Shown piece by piece: positions 1-8,849 of a stretch of DNA of 64,000 nucleotides. Under the pieces are notes generated by a model, which searched no databases, had not been told where the DNA came from, and saw only the letters and a program-made list of their open reading frames with translations. Source of the stretch: JBOGIG01 sp050742455 (GTDB lineage Bacteria > Actinomycetota > Acidimicrobiia > Acidimicrobiales > JBOGIG01); NCBI GenBank assembly GCA_050742455.1, contig JBOGIG010000004.1, positions 101,784 to 165,783 on the forward strand. The letters are read 5' to 3'. The position numbers were made by a program, and so were the translations under genes. Each line of letters opens with the position of its first letter. The stretch's first letter is position 1.

Positions 1-411
1 GTCGCATCCGGCCAGGCACACCAGGGCATCGAAGCGTTCGGCGTGCATCATGATCTCCACCGAATCGGCGATGATCTCCCGGCTGACCAACGACGCCCGC
101 ATGCCCTCGTGGCCCATGGAAATGCCGTCGGAGATGGCGATCGTCACGAATTCGATGGGGAAGCCACCGGCATCGCGCACCCCTTGCTTGGCCTCTTTCG
201 CCAGGCGAGCCAAAGGCATGTTGCACGGTGTCACCTCGTTCCACGAGGAGGCCACCCCAACCTGGGATTTGCCCCAGTCATCGTCTCCCATCCCGGTGGC
301 CCGCAGCATCGCCCGAGCCGGGGCCCGCCGAGGGCCGTCGGTGACTTCACGACTACGCGGCTTGGTATCAGGTAGCAAACCGGGATCCGGGGTTGGAGGT
401 GTGGCGGCCAT
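1..411 (-). CDS. ilvD: Dihydroxy-acid dehydratase, N-terminal part (cut by window edge)
   Basis: This is the first 137 codons, reading off the left edge. The frame shows the family's N-terminal signature: PRSREVTDGP, then APARAMLRATGMGDDDW, QVGVASSWNEVTPCN, and AISDGISMGHEGMRASLVSRE, ending at LAGCD. The Cys of TPCN and the Cys of AGCD match Fe-S ligands of the IlvD/Edd family. The enzyme dehydrates dihydroxy-acids to 2-keto acids in branched-chain amino acid synthesis. The start at ATG 411 leaves 22 bp to the divergent redoxin gene; the first 15 or so residues are Pro-rich and poorly conserved, so a slightly later start is possible. Confidence 0.93.
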   Translation of the reverse strand, partial: MAATPPTPDPGLLPDTKPRSREVTDGPRRAPARAMLRATGMGDDDWGKSQVGVASSWNEVTPCNMPLARLAKEAKQGVRDAGGFPIEFVTIAISDGISMGHEGMRASLVSREIIADSVEIMMHAERFDALVCLAGCD

Positions 412-433
412 CGACAAAGCGTAACCTGGTGCA

Positions 434-1510
434 ATGCTCCTCGAATCCCTCGAAGTGGACCCCGTCGAACTCCACGCTCGCACCGGTTGGGCCCTCAAAC
501 CCGAAGGTCTGTGCAAGGGCCCGGTTTGTGCTCCGCTTCCCCCCGAGGCCCTAACCAACAGCAGGATCAAGGCCGACACCCTGGTCCAACGCCTGGGCAT
601 GGCGCTGGTGGCCGACGAGGAGCATGGCCGCTGGGCACTGGGGCCCGAGAGCGGAGGCCGGGCCCTCACCACAGCCCAAGCCCCCGACCTGGAGCTGCCG
701 AGGCTGGACGGCACAATGTTCCGCCTCTCATCGCTGCGTGGCCACAAGGTCGTCGTCGCCGCCTGGGCCTCGTGGTGAGGTTGTCGCGCTGACCTGCCCG
801 TGTGGCAGGCACTCAGGACAGAATTGTTCCCCCAAGGCCTCGAAATAGTCACTGTCGCCCTCGACACCGGTGGCCCCGAAGCCGTGCGGGAGTGGATAGA
901 AGCGGCCCAGCCCGACCATCCCAGCCTCATCGACGCTGCTCATGTCACCGATGCCCTGCTGGGCTTTGTCAACGTCCCCAATGCGGTGTGGATCGATGAG
1001 CAAGGGATCCTGGTGCGACCGGCGCATGTGGCCCAAGTCCAGCGCTCCGCCTTGCGGGACATGGACATTCCCGACGGTCTGCCAGAGCGCCTGCACGACA
1101 TGTTGACCGAGGTCAAGAAGATCAACGACGTCTCGGATCGCTACGTGCCCGCCCTGCGGGACTGGGTGGCCAACGGGGCGGCCAGCCCCTTCGCGCTCGG
1201 CCCCGACGAGGTCGTGGCTCGTTCCCAACCCCGGCCGATCGAAACATCCCAGGCGGCCGCGAATTTCGAATTGGGACAGGAGCTGTGGCGGGCAGGTGAA
1301 CGCCAGGCCGCCGTGAAGTTCTTCCGCCGGGCTCACGAGCTGGCGCCGCAGAACTGGACCTACAAGCGCCAGGCCTGGACGCTTGCCTCCACCCACGAGG
1401 GCGAAGCCAGCGACTTGATGCAAGGTCCTACCGACTCCTACGACGGCAACTGGCTCGACGACGTCCGCGCCATCGGCGCCGACCACTACTACGAGCCGTT
1501 GGACTTCTAG
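434..1510 (+). CDS. ResA/TlpA-like redoxin, probable selenoprotein (Sec115 encoded by UGA)
   Basis: Two open stretches, 434-775 and 779-1510, lie in the same frame, separated only by TGA at 776-778. Read through, they give 358 aa. The join reads WASW-(UGA)-GCRADLPVW, so UGA sits at the first cysteine of a redox motif, giving U115-G-C117. I recall an annotated bacterial family of ResA-like proteins defined by WAxxUGC, which this matches. Residues about 1-45 hold a conserved N-terminal segment (GWALKPEGLC, Cys27 and Cys32). About 85-235 is a thioredoxin fold with VTVALD, HPSLIDAAH and cis-Pro-like NVPNAVWIDE. About 285-335 looks like one TPR-type helical pair. A SECIS-like hairpin follows the UGA. 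No Shine-Dalgarno precedes ATG 434; TAACCT at 422-427 suggests a leaderless transcript. The alternative is a Cys-to-UGA mutation or sequencing error. Confidence 0.82.
776..816 (+). promoter_or_regulatory. Candidate bacterial SECIS element at the UGA of the redoxin gene
   Basis: UGA occupies 776-778. A 6-bp GC-rich stem pairs 793-798 (CCUGCC) with 804-809 (GGCAGG) around the loop CGUGU (799-803). A lower stem pairs 789-792 (CUGA) with 813-816 (UCAG), with CAC 810-812 bulged. The loop lies 21-25 nt after the UGA, within the 16-37 nt range used for bacterial SECIS elements. It contains the GU that E. coli SelB reads in the fdhF loop. The hairpin is seen; its function is inferred. Confidence 0.65.
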
Positions 1511-1633
1511 GCAAAACTCTCCCCTACTAGGAGTTCGTGGGCTTCTACGCCAACCTCTCGCCCCGCTGTGCACGAGCCACGGTCAAGTAGTACAAATCTA
1601 TTGGTGGTCTCCGGCGAAGGATTGGATGGGCCC

Positions 1634-3520
1634 ATGACCAACACAGTCACCGAGAAGCAGTCCCGAGAGCTGGCCGAGAAGTCCCGCCAGACCGAATGGG
1701 ACAAGCCGAGCTTCGGCAAAGAGTTGTTCCTGGGACGATTTCGGCTCGATCTCATCGAACCCCACCCTGTGCCCGATGCAGACGACACCCGTCGCGGCGA
1801 GGAGTTCCTGGCCAAGCTGGCGGCCTTTCTCCAAGAGGAGGTCGATCCGGCCGAGATCGAGCGGGAGGCCAAGATCCCTGAGGGCGTGATCAAGGGTCTT
1901 TGCCGGCTCGGGGCCCTCGGCATGAACATTCCCACCGAGTATGGCGGCCTCGGTCTCAGCCACCTGCACTACGGACGGGCGCTGGCCCTGGCCGGAACCT
2001 GGCATTCGTCCATCCCGACCCTGCTATCGGCGCACCAGTCCATCGGCGTGCCCGAGCCACTGAAGGCATTCGGGTCGGAGGAGCAAAAGCGCAAGTACCT
2101 GCCTCAAGTAGCGACCGACAAGATCAGTGCCTTCCTGCTCACCGAACCCGACGTGGGCAGTGACCCGGCTCGGATGCACACCACGGCTACTCCGACCGAA
2201 GAAGGCGCTGCCTACCTGCTCAACGGCGTCAAGCTTTGGACCACCAATGGGGTCATCGCCGACTTGCTGGTCGTCATGGCCGCCGTCCCCAAATCCGAAG
2301 GGCATAAGGGCGGCATCAGCGCTTTCATCGTGGATGCCCACGCCCCGGGAGTGGAAGTCTTGCACCGCAACCAGTTCATGGGGCTGCGGGGAATCGAGAA
2401 CGGGGTCACCCGGTTCGACAACGTGCGGGTGCCAGTCGAGGACCTGATCGGCCAGGAAGGCCGAGGCCTCAAGATCGCCCTGCAAACGCTCAACACCGGT
2501 CGGCTGTCCCTACCGGCCACGTGCGTCGGGTCGGTCAAATGGTGCGTGAAAATGGCCCGGGAGTGGGCGGCGGCCCGTGTGCAATGGGGCCAGCCCGTCG
2601 GGAAGCACGAAGCGGTGGCCAAGAAACTGGCATTCATGGCTGGCACCGCCTTTGCCGTTGAAGCGGTCTCGGACCTGTCTTGTTTGATGGCCGACGAGGA
2701 CCGCCACGACATCCGCATCGAAGCTGCCCTGGCCAAGCTGTTCTGCTCCGAGATGGCTTGGCAGGTGGCCGACGAGTTGGTTCAGATCAGGGGGGGTCGG
2801 GGATTCGAGACCGCGGCGTCGTTACGGGCTCGCGGCGAGAGGGCGGTGGGCGCCGAGCAAGTCCTGCGAGACATGCGCATCAACCGGATCTTCGAAGGTT
2901 CCTCCGAGATCATGAAGTTGCTCATAGCGCGCGAGGCGGTCGACCAGCATCTGTCGGTTGCCGGCGATCTAATCGACCACGACGCCGATGCCAAGACCAA
3001 AGCCAAGGCGGCGGCTAGAGCTTCCAAGTTCTATGCCCGATGGCTGCCGGAGCTGGCCGTTGGCGAAGGCGACAACCCCGGCGCATTTCGCCAATTCGGT
3101 TCGCTCGGTAAGGACCTCCGCTATGTCGAGAGGTCGTCCCGCAAGCTGGCCCGCAACACCTTCTACGCCATGTCCCGGTGGCAAGGGGCCATGGAGCGCA
3201 AGCAGGCGTTTCTCGGCCGGGTGGTGGACATCGGCGCCGAGCTGTGGGCCATCAGTGCCGTGGTGGTCCGTGCCCGGATGTTGGACACGCCGGAAGCGAC
3301 TGAGCTGGCCGAGCTGTTCTGCCTGCAGTCCCGCCGCCGGGTGGACCAGGCCTTCCACGACCTGTGGCACAACGACGACAAAGAGGAGTACCAGGCAGCC
3401 CTCCAAATTCTCGAAGGGCGCTATACGTTTCTCGAAGAAGGGATCCTCGATCCCTCGGGCGACGACCCTTTGATCTCGAGTTCCGGCCAGCCGGCCCACG
3501 CCGGCGATGAACCGGGTTAA
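1634..3520 (+). CDS. Acyl-CoA dehydrogenase (long FadE type)
   Basis: This 628-aa flavoprotein would oxidise an acyl-CoA to the trans-2-enoyl-CoA. After a lead-in with KPSFGKELFLGRF it has the acyl-CoA dehydrogenase N-domain, FAD-contact segments LTEPDVGSDPARM and LWTTNG, the middle beta domain, and the C-terminal four-helix bundle with RGGRGFE. Near the end of that bundle is IFEGSSEIM, whose Glu sits where the catalytic base of medium-chain dehydrogenases lies. About 170 extra C-terminal residues follow, as in the long actinobacterial FadE subfamily of about 600-630 aa. I chose ATG 1634 because homologous sequence starts just after it and AAGGA lies about 13 nt upstream; an in-frame start at 1568 would add 22 unconvincing residues. 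It ends 1 bp before convergent gatB. Substrate chain length cannot be read from the sequence. Confidence 0.9.
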   Translation: MTNTVTEKQSRELAEKSRQTEWDKPSFGKELFLGRFRLDLIEPHPVPDADDTRRGEEFLAKLAAFLQEEVDPAEIEREAKIPEGVIKGLCRLGALGMNIPTEYGGLGLSHLHYGRALALAGTWHSSIPTLLSAHQSIGVPEPLKAFGSEEQKRKYLPQVATDKISAFLLTEPDVGSDPARMHTTATPTEEGAAYLLNGVKLWTTNGVIADLLVVMAAVPKSEGHKGGISAFIVDAHAPGVEVLHRNQFMGLRGIENGVTRFDNVRVPVEDLIGQEGRGLKIALQTLNTGRLSLPATCVGSVKWCVKMAREWAAARVQWGQPVGKHEAVAKKLAFMAGTAFAVEAVSDLSCLMADEDRHDIRIEAALAKLFCSEMAWQVADELVQIRGGRGFETAASLRARGERAVGAEQVLRDMRINRIFEGSSEIMKLLIAREAVDQHLSVAGDLIDHDADAKTKAKAAARASKFYARWLPELAVGEGDNPGAFRQFGSLGKDLRYVERSSRKLARNTFYAMSRWQGAMERKQAFLGRVVDIGAELWAISAVVVRARMLDTPEATELAELFCLQSRRRVDQAFHDLWHNDDKEEYQAALQILEGRYTFLEEGILDPSGDDPLISSSGQPAHAGDEPG

Positions 3521-3521
3521 C

Positions 3522-5033
3522 TCAGGCCACTGCTCCCCCGGCCTCGCGCCTCAGGGCTTCGTTGACCAGTTTCCCATTGGCCCGCCCGCTGGTGGCCTTC
3601 ATTACCTGTCCCACCAGGAAACCGGTCACCTGCGCCTCACCGGTCCTGAAACGTTCCCACTCGGACGGGTGGGCGGCGATCACCGCGGCCACCGCATCAT
3701 CGAGTGAGGCGTCGCTGAGCGCCTCGAAGCCCCTGGCCCGAGCGATGTCAGCCGGGTCCCCCCCCGATTCCAACATGACCGAGAGCACATCCTTGGCCTG
3801 GGTCGGGCTCAGGGCGCCGCTGACCTCCATGTTCACCAGGGCGGCAAATTGCTTGGGCTCCAACCGGCTCGCTCCATCGGCGTTGGCCGCAGCCTCGTTG
3901 GCCGCCCGGTTGAGGGTCACCCGGGCGTCGGCCCCAGCTGCTGTGGCGTCCAGAACCAGTTGATCCAGGCCCAGATCCACGACGGTCGCCACCTGGGAAC
4001 GGGTCTTGTGGTCCAGCCCGGCAGTGTCGCCATCACCTCGGAGTGTTGCTGTCACCAGGGCCCGGCGCTCGGCCGGCATCGGTCCCAGGTCGACCAGGGA
4101 CCGCTGTTGGAAGGCCTCATCGGGGACCAGAGGGACCAGGTCCGGCTCGGGAAAGTACCGGTAGTCGTAGGCCTCCTCCTTGGACCGCATGGCCGAGGTG
4201 ACACCGGCCGCCTCGTCCCAGTGCCGGGTCTGTTGGGCAATCGCCTCACCGCCCTGGAGCAGTTCCGCCTGGCGGGCGGCCTCGTACTCGATGGCCCGGC
4301 CCAGACTGCGTAGCGAATTCATGTTCTTGATCTCGCAGCGGGTCCCGAACTCGGTCTCGCCTGCCCTGCGCATGGACACGTTCGCATCGACGCGGAGCGA
4401 CCCCTCTTCCATCTTGCCGTCCGAGGCACCGGTGGCGACCAGGATCGAGCGCAACTCGCTTACGTAGGCCCGGGCGTCGGCGGCCGAGCGCAAATCAGGG
4501 GCACTGACGATCTCGACCAGGGGAACTCCGGCTCGGTTGTAGTCCACCAGGGAGTGGGTCGCGCCGCTTATGCGTCCATCTCCCCCCATGTGAGAAGTCT
4601 TTCCCGTGTCCTCTTCCATGTGAGCCCGCTCAATGCGGATTCGGCGCCCATCGAGGAGTTCCAGCCATCCGTTTACATTGATGGGCTCGTCGTACTGGCT
4701 GATCTGGTAGTCCTTGGGCATGTCGGGATAGAAGTAGTTCTTGCGATGGAACACAGAAGGACGCACCTCGCAGTGCAGGGCGTGGCCGATCCTCACCGCC
4801 AGCTCCACCGCCCGGGCATTGAGAACAGGCAGGGAGCCGGGCAGGCCCAGGCATACCGGGCACACATTGGTGTTGGGTGGCGAGCCGAATTGATTGGCAC
4901 AGGAGCAGAAAAGTTTGGTGGCGGTAGCGAGCTCGCAGTGCACCTCCAGACCGATCACCATCTCCCAACCCTCCCCGGAGTTGGGTGCCTCGCTGGAGTT
5001 GGGATCCTCCCTGGAACTGATGTCCCCGCTCAT
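3522..5033 (-). CDS. gatB: Asp-tRNA(Asn)/Glu-tRNA(Gln) amidotransferase subunit B
   Basis: This 503-aa protein is the tRNA-binding and kinase subunit of the GatCAB complex, which amidates mischarged Glu-tRNA(Gln) or Asp-tRNA(Asn). It shows VIGLEVHCEL, the Cys-rich segment CSCANQF with CPVCLGLPG, KNYFYPDMPKDYQISQYD, HMEEDTGK, DYNRAGVPLVEIVS, and EIKNMNSLR. The GatB/YqeY C-terminal domain ends with KLVNEALRR. Its ATG overlaps the gatA stop by 4 bp (ATGA), so the two are translationally coupled. The first 22 residues are a low-complexity leader built from an imperfect 18-bp triplicate (4975-5028) and are absent from typical GatB, which begins near EMVIGLEVH. Confidence 0.96.
   Translation of the reverse strand: MSGDISSREDPNSSEAPNSGEGWEMVIGLEVHCELATATKLFCSCANQFGSPPNTNVCPVCLGLPGSLPVLNARAVELAVRIGHALHCEVRPSVFHRKNYFYPDMPKDYQISQYDEPINVNGWLELLDGRRIRIERAHMEEDTGKTSHMGGDGRISGATHSLVDYNRAGVPLVEIVSAPDLRSAADARAYVSELRSILVATGASDGKMEEGSLRVDANVSMRRAGETEFGTRCEIKNMNSLRSLGRAIEYEAARQAELLQGGEAIAQQTRHWDEAAGVTSAMRSKEEAYDYRYFPEPDLVPLVPDEAFQQRSLVDLGPMPAERRALVTATLRGDGDTAGLDHKTRSQVATVVDLGLDQLVLDATAAGADARVTLNRAANEAAANADGASRLEPKQFAALVNMEVSGALSPTQAKDVLSVMLESGGDPADIARARGFEALSDASLDDAVAAVIAAHPSEWERFRTGEAQVTGFLVGQVMKATSGRANGKLVNEALRREAGGAVA
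4975..5028. repeat. Imperfect 18-bp tandem triplicate in the gatB 5' end
   Basis: Three adjacent 18-bp units (4975-4992, 4993-5010, 5011-5028), each beginning CYGGA, encode the SSREDPNSSEAPNSG-like leader of GatB. The units are degenerate, so this looks like an old duplication. Confidence 0.6.
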
Positions 5034-6481
5034 ATGGCCTCGGAGGGTGAGACAGGGGACGGGGCGAGAGTCTCCAGGGCCGCTCCGACTTGGAACATGA
5101 TTTCCTCGCCCAATGCCGGGGCCATGACCTGGACCCCCACCGGCATCCCGTCATCCCCCGTGCCGAAGGGGATGCTCATGGCCGGATGGCCGGCCAGGTT
5201 CGATGGGATGGTGCACACGTCCGACAGGTACATGGCCATGGGGTCGGACACCTTGGCCCCGAAGGCAAAGGCCGTGGTGGGGGCGGTGGGCGAGATCAAC
5301 ACGTCAAAACGGCGGTAGAGCTCATCGAAGGCCCGGATGATAAGGGTTCGCACTCGCTGGGCCTGCCCGTAGTAGGCGTCGTAGTACCCGGCCGAGAGGG
5401 CGTATGTGCCGAGCATTATGCGTCGCTTTACCTCAGGCCCGAATCCGGCACTGCGGGTGGCCACGTTCATCTGGGCCACGTCGGCGCCGTCCACCCGCAG
5501 CCCGTAGCGCACGCCGTCGTAGCGGGACAGATTGGAAGACGCTTCGGCAGGGGCGATCAAGTAGTAGGCCGACAAGCCCCAAATAGCCGCCGGCATCGAT
5601 ACTTCCTCCACCTTGGCTCCGGCCCCGGCCAATAGCTCGCAGGCCTGGCGGGCGCGGCGGGCCACGTCGTCGTCCACCGTCGCCACCAACTCGCTGACCA
5701 ACCCCACCCTGACGCCGTCCACTCCCCGGCCCAACACCTCGACCAGGTCGGGAAAGGGCCGGTCCAGGCAGGTCGAGTCGGCCGGGTCGGGACCGGCGAT
5801 GGAACCGAGCACCGCTGCGGCGTCGGCCACATCCGTGGCGATCGGACCGATCTGGTCCAAGGACGAGGCGAAGGCCACCAGGCCATAGCGGGATACCGCC
5901 CCGTATGTCGGCTTGACCCCGACGACCCCGCAAAAGGCGGCCGGCTGGCGAATGGACCCGCCGGTATCCGATCCCAGTGCGACGGGAGTAAGCCCCGCTG
6001 CCACGGCTGCGGCGCTGCCGCCACTGGATCCTCCCGGCACCCGCTCATGGTCATGGGGGTTGCGGGTGGGGCCGAAGGCAGAGTTCTCAGTGGACGACCC
6101 CATGGCGAATTCGTCAAGGTTGGTCTTTCCCACCATCACCGCACCTGCCTCCGCCAACCGGGCAACAGCGGTGGCGTCATAGGGGGGCCTCCAGCCCTCC
6201 AGGATCCTTGACGAGCAGGTGGTAGGGATCCCCCTGGTACACATGTTGTCCTTGATCGCCACCGGCACCCCGGCCAGGATGCCGGGGTCCTCACCCGCCG
6301 CCACCCGGCGATCCACGGCGTCGGCGGCTTCCAGGGCCGCCTCGGGGGTCAACAGGTTAAAGGCGTGGATCCCCGATTGGCTCTCGCCGTCGCCGGCCAG
6401 GGCGGCCAGCGCCTCCTCAGTCACCGATCGGGCCGACCGATGGCCGGATCGGACCGATCGGGCAATGTCGAGCGCGGTCAT
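5030..6481 (-). CDS. gatA: Asp-tRNA(Asn)/Glu-tRNA(Gln) amidotransferase subunit A
   Basis: This 483-aa subunit is the amidase-signature glutaminase of GatCAB. The Ser-cis-Ser-Lys triad is visible: VAIKDNM (Lys), GGSSGGSAAAVAAG (cis-Ser region) and DTGGSIRQPAAFCG (nucleophile Ser). GVKPTYGAVSRYGLVAFASSLDQIGP and the C-terminal GHPAMSIPFG are typical. I start at ATG 6481 (MTALDIARSV). A second ATG at 6487 would add two residues, and the open frame upstream, which overlaps gatC, has no homology. The stop overlaps the gatB ATG, and gatC ends 31 bp upstream, giving the order gatC-gatA-gatB. Confidence 0.96.
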   Translation of the reverse strand: MTALDIARSVRSGHRSARSVTEEALAALAGDGESQSGIHAFNLLTPEAALEAADAVDRRVAAGEDPGILAGVPVAIKDNMCTRGIPTTCSSRILEGWRPPYDATAVARLAEAGAVMVGKTNLDEFAMGSSTENSAFGPTRNPHDHERVPGGSSGGSAAAVAAGLTPVALGSDTGGSIRQPAAFCGVVGVKPTYGAVSRYGLVAFASSLDQIGPIATDVADAAAVLGSIAGPDPADSTCLDRPFPDLVEVLGRGVDGVRVGLVSELVATVDDDVARRARQACELLAGAGAKVEEVSMPAAIWGLSAYYLIAPAEASSNLSRYDGVRYGLRVDGADVAQMNVATRSAGFGPEVKRRIMLGTYALSAGYYDAYYGQAQRVRTLIIRAFDELYRRFDVLISPTAPTTAFAFGAKVSDPMAMYLSDVCTIPSNLAGHPAMSIPFGTGDDGMPVGVQVMAPALGEEIMFQVGAALETLAPSPVSPSEAI

Positions 6482-6512
6482 GCCCATAACGAAGTCGGTA
6501 GGACTCGTTGTC

Positions 6513-6815
6513 TCACTGAGGCCCGGCCCCGATGCGCGGTACGGAAAAGCGGTCGCTCTCCACACAAGGGGCCTGGCCCAACACTTCCGAGCGGTCCAAA
6601 CCGGGGCGGGGGCGGTCGGCCCGCAGGACATTGTGCACCGGTAGAGGGTGGGCGGTGGGGGTAACGCCGGCGGTGTCGAGACCGGCAACGTCGGCGGCAT
6701 GATCGAGCACGGCGCCAAGTTGCGCGGCGTAGATCTCGAGTTCCTCGGGGGGAATGTCCAGGCGAGCCAGCTTGGCCACGTGAGCCACGTCGGCTGCGGT
6801 GATCCGAGGCGCCAT
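6513..6815 (-). CDS. gatC: Asp-tRNA(Asn)/Glu-tRNA(Gln) amidotransferase subunit C
   Basis: This 100-aa small subunit stabilises GatA against GatB. It has the family pattern ITAADVAHVAKLARLDI followed by the amphipathic Leu-rich helix and TPTAHPLPVHNVLRAD, with the C-terminal segment carrying FSVPRI. Length is normal for GatC. It heads gatCAB and follows the APH-like kinase gene by 61 bp on the same strand, so it may be co-transcribed with the genes further upstream. Confidence 0.93.
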   Translation of the reverse strand: MAPRITAADVAHVAKLARLDIPPEELEIYAAQLGAVLDHAADVAGLDTAGVTPTAHPLPVHNVLRADRPRPGLDRSEVLGQAPCVESDRFSVPRIGAGPQ

Positions 6816-6876
6816 CAGGGTTTACCTAGGGGACAGGCGGCCGGCGCCGTCAGGGAAGTCACCTCCAGATCGTATG

Positions 6877-7614
6877 TCAGGCCGGCACTGGCTCAAACCG
6901 GACCAGCATCTTGTCGATCCTGTCCTGTTCCAGCACTGTGACGTTGGGGTCCAACCTGCGCACAGCCGCCACCAAGGCCATCACTGCCCGAGCCTCGTCT
7001 GAGGCCACCGCCCCCAGGAAACGGCGCAGGAACAGACCTCGTCCGGCTCCGGCTACAGCCCGATTCAACCAATTGCCGGGAAGCTGTGAGGTGGCCATGA
7101 TGAGCCAGGTCTGTGCCACATCGGCTCCGGGAGGACCCGCGCCGGCGTTGGTCCAGTCGATGACCATCGGCCCGGCCTGGGTCATCATGACATTGCCCGG
7201 ATGCAGGTCGAGATGCAACAGGGCATCACCGGGACCGAAGGGCCGAGGCATGCCGGGTGGGGCCGGAATGTGACTCAGCTGCTCGTGGAGACGAGCCAGG
7301 ATTCGAGGCAGGGCGCCGATCTCCCACGGCCTGGACCCGACCCGATCGAGCATCGTCGGGCCGTGAACGAATTCCATGACCATATCGGTGCCCTCCTGGG
7401 CCACGACCTGGGGAACGGGAAAGCCATGGCTACGGGCGTAGATCATGACCTCGGCCTCCCGCTTGACCAGTTCCTGGACCCGGGGATCTTGGGGCTCGTT
7501 GGTGCGGAATCGACGCAGAACGTGGTCAGCCCCGTACTGGTAGACGTCAGCGCTGCGCCCCGATCCGACCAATGGTCCGACCCGCCCAGGGTCAGGGACT
7601 TCGAAGTCAGTCAT
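6877..7614 (-). CDS. Aminoglycoside phosphotransferase (APH)-family small-molecule kinase
   Basis: This 245-aa protein has a protein-kinase-like APH fold. It shows a Gly-rich start (GRSADVYQYG), the catalytic loop LHLDLHPGNVMM, where the D-x-x-x-x-N pattern gives the base Asp and a metal-binding Asn, and the metal site VIDWTNAG. The substrate cannot be read from the sequence; this superfamily phosphorylates antibiotics, choline, homoserine, sugars and others. It lies 8 bp downstream of a hypothetical gene and upstream of gatC. It is not recognisable as ThrB, although a homoserine kinase is missing from the thr locus in this window. Confidence 0.82.
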   Translation of the reverse strand: MTDFEVPDPGRVGPLVGSGRSADVYQYGADHVLRRFRTNEPQDPRVQELVKREAEVMIYARSHGFPVPQVVAQEGTDMVMEFVHGPTMLDRVGSRPWEIGALPRILARLHEQLSHIPAPPGMPRPFGPGDALLHLDLHPGNVMMTQAGPMVIDWTNAGAGPPGADVAQTWLIMATSQLPGNWLNRAVAGAGRGLFLRRFLGAVASDEARAVMALVAAVRRLDPNVTVLEQDRIDKMLVRFEPVPA

Positions 7615-7622
7615 CGGCGCCG

Positions 7623-8069
7623 CTACCAGGCGTAGCCGGCCCGACGGACCAACTCACGGGAGTACTTGACCCGGGCTGCGGTGTATATAAGGACGTCGGA
7701 ATCGTCCCCACCGATGTCCCCGTACTGCGAAGCGGAAACAGCCAGATCCTCCCACCCCGCTCCTGGGCCCGAAGGCTGCGGAAGGCCCAGGTTCACCCAA
7801 GCGCGCTGCGACCGTTCCTGACGGCGGGCCAGGCGACTGCGCCCGAGCACCACGGACGGCATCGAACCCACCAGCGCCGTGAAAGACGCCCTGGTGCTCA
7901 CCCCAATGCTGGGTTGGACCAGGCGAAATAGGGACTCAGGGGTCGGATGCGAGCTGACCACGGCGCGGCGCACCGGCGGAGGGGCGGGGCGCCCGCGGGC
8001 GCCCGGAACGGTCAGAGGTCTGGCTCGGCGGCGTCTAGCCGCCCCTTCACCCCCCTGGGTAGATGCCAC
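7623..8069 (-). CDS. Hypothetical protein
   Basis: This 148-aa frame, from GTG 8069, fills the gap between the esterase stop (3 bp away) and the APH kinase (8 bp away), which favours a real gene in the same operon. The first 35 residues are Arg/Pro-rich and may not be translated; a GTG at 7961 would give about 112 residues. The C-terminal part (ARVKYSRELVRRAGYAW) looks like ordinary folded protein. I recognise no family, signal peptide or membrane segment. Confidence 0.5.
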   Translation of the reverse strand: MASTQGGEGAARRRRARPLTVPGARGRPAPPPVRRAVVSSHPTPESLFRLVQPSIGVSTRASFTALVGSMPSVVLGRSRLARRQERSQRAWVNLGLPQPSGPGAGWEDLAVSASQYGDIGGDDSDVLIYTAARVKYSRELVRRAGYAW

Positions 8070-8072
8070 CCG

Positions 8073-8849
8073 TCATTCATTCACCAGGGCGGCGCTCCGT
8101 TCCTGCCCGGACAGGTACCGGTTCACAAAGTCCAGGGCGCCGTCCTCGATGACCTGGCGATCAAAATCCAGGGTGGCCACGTGGAAGCTGCGATCCAGCC
8201 AGACGCGCTCGACCGATGTTCCGGCCGATTGCACCAGGAGGTCCCCCGATTCGCTGGGTACAACGTGGTCCTGGCGGCTGGAAAACAACAGGATCGGACA
8301 GGCGATCGACCCCAGGTCAGCACTGAACGACTCAACTCCCTCGAACAGCGACAGCAAGGCCCTGAGAGGAGTCTCGGGATAGGCCGACTCGACCACCCCC
8401 GGGAAGGCAATGTCGGAGCCGATTCCGGGGAAGACCTGGGTGCCCGAGGCCAGCGTCTCTCGCACCACCCTGCGGAACTCCTCATGCGGAACCTGTACCA
8501 GGGGGTTCACCAGGACCAGGCAGGCAATCTCGGGATGCCTGATGGCCAGCGCACAGGCCAGTGACCCCCCCATGGACAGACCGGCCACCGCCACCCGAGC
8601 ACAGCGCGAGGCCAGATGGGCAAGGGCCTGCTCCGCCGCCCCGAGCCAGTCGCCCCAGCCCAGATCGATCATGTCTGCTACTTCGGTGCCGTGCCCGGGC
8701 AGCAGCGGCAACTCCACGCCGTAACCGGCGCCGGCCAAGGCTTTGGCCAATCCCCTCATTGATCCGGGATTGCCGGTGAAACCGTGCAGGACCAGCACTC
8801 CGAGCGGGCCGGCATCCGCCGAGTATGGTTCGGCTCCCTTGATTATCAT
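8073..8849 (-). CDS. Alpha/beta hydrolase, carboxylesterase/monoacylglycerol lipase type
   Basis: This 258-aa hydrolase resembles the Est30 and monoacylglycerol-lipase group. The oxyanion-hole segment is VLVLHGFTGNPGSM. The nucleophile elbow is GLSMGG, the acid is in SRQDHVVPSES, and the His is in DRSFHVATLD. That completes a Ser-Asp-His triad. The substrate is probably an ester of a medium-length acyl chain, by family only. The ATG at 8849 overlaps the ferredoxin stop (ATGA), which fixes the start. Confidence 0.88.
   Translation of the reverse strand: MIIKGAEPYSADAGPLGVLVLHGFTGNPGSMRGLAKALAGAGYGVELPLLPGHGTEVADMIDLGWGDWLGAAEQALAHLASRCARVAVAGLSMGGSLACALAIRHPEIACLVLVNPLVQVPHEEFRRVVRETLASGTQVFPGIGSDIAFPGVVESAYPETPLRALLSLFEGVESFSADLGSIACPILLFSSRQDHVVPSESGDLLVQSAGTSVERVWLDRSFHVATLDFDRQVIEDGALDFVNRYLSGQERSAALVNE

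Noticed and set aside
776..778. Reading the redoxin as a broken gene split into two parts
   Set aside because: Both halves are in the same frame, only the redox Cys codon is affected, and a SECIS-like hairpin follows. A nonsense mutation or read error cannot be fully excluded, but is less likely.
7572..8382. Plus-strand frames across the hypothetical gene and esterase
   Set aside because: They overlap the esterase, whose triad is clear, and their translations are Arg/Pro/Ser-rich shadows; the minus frame fits the operon spacing better.
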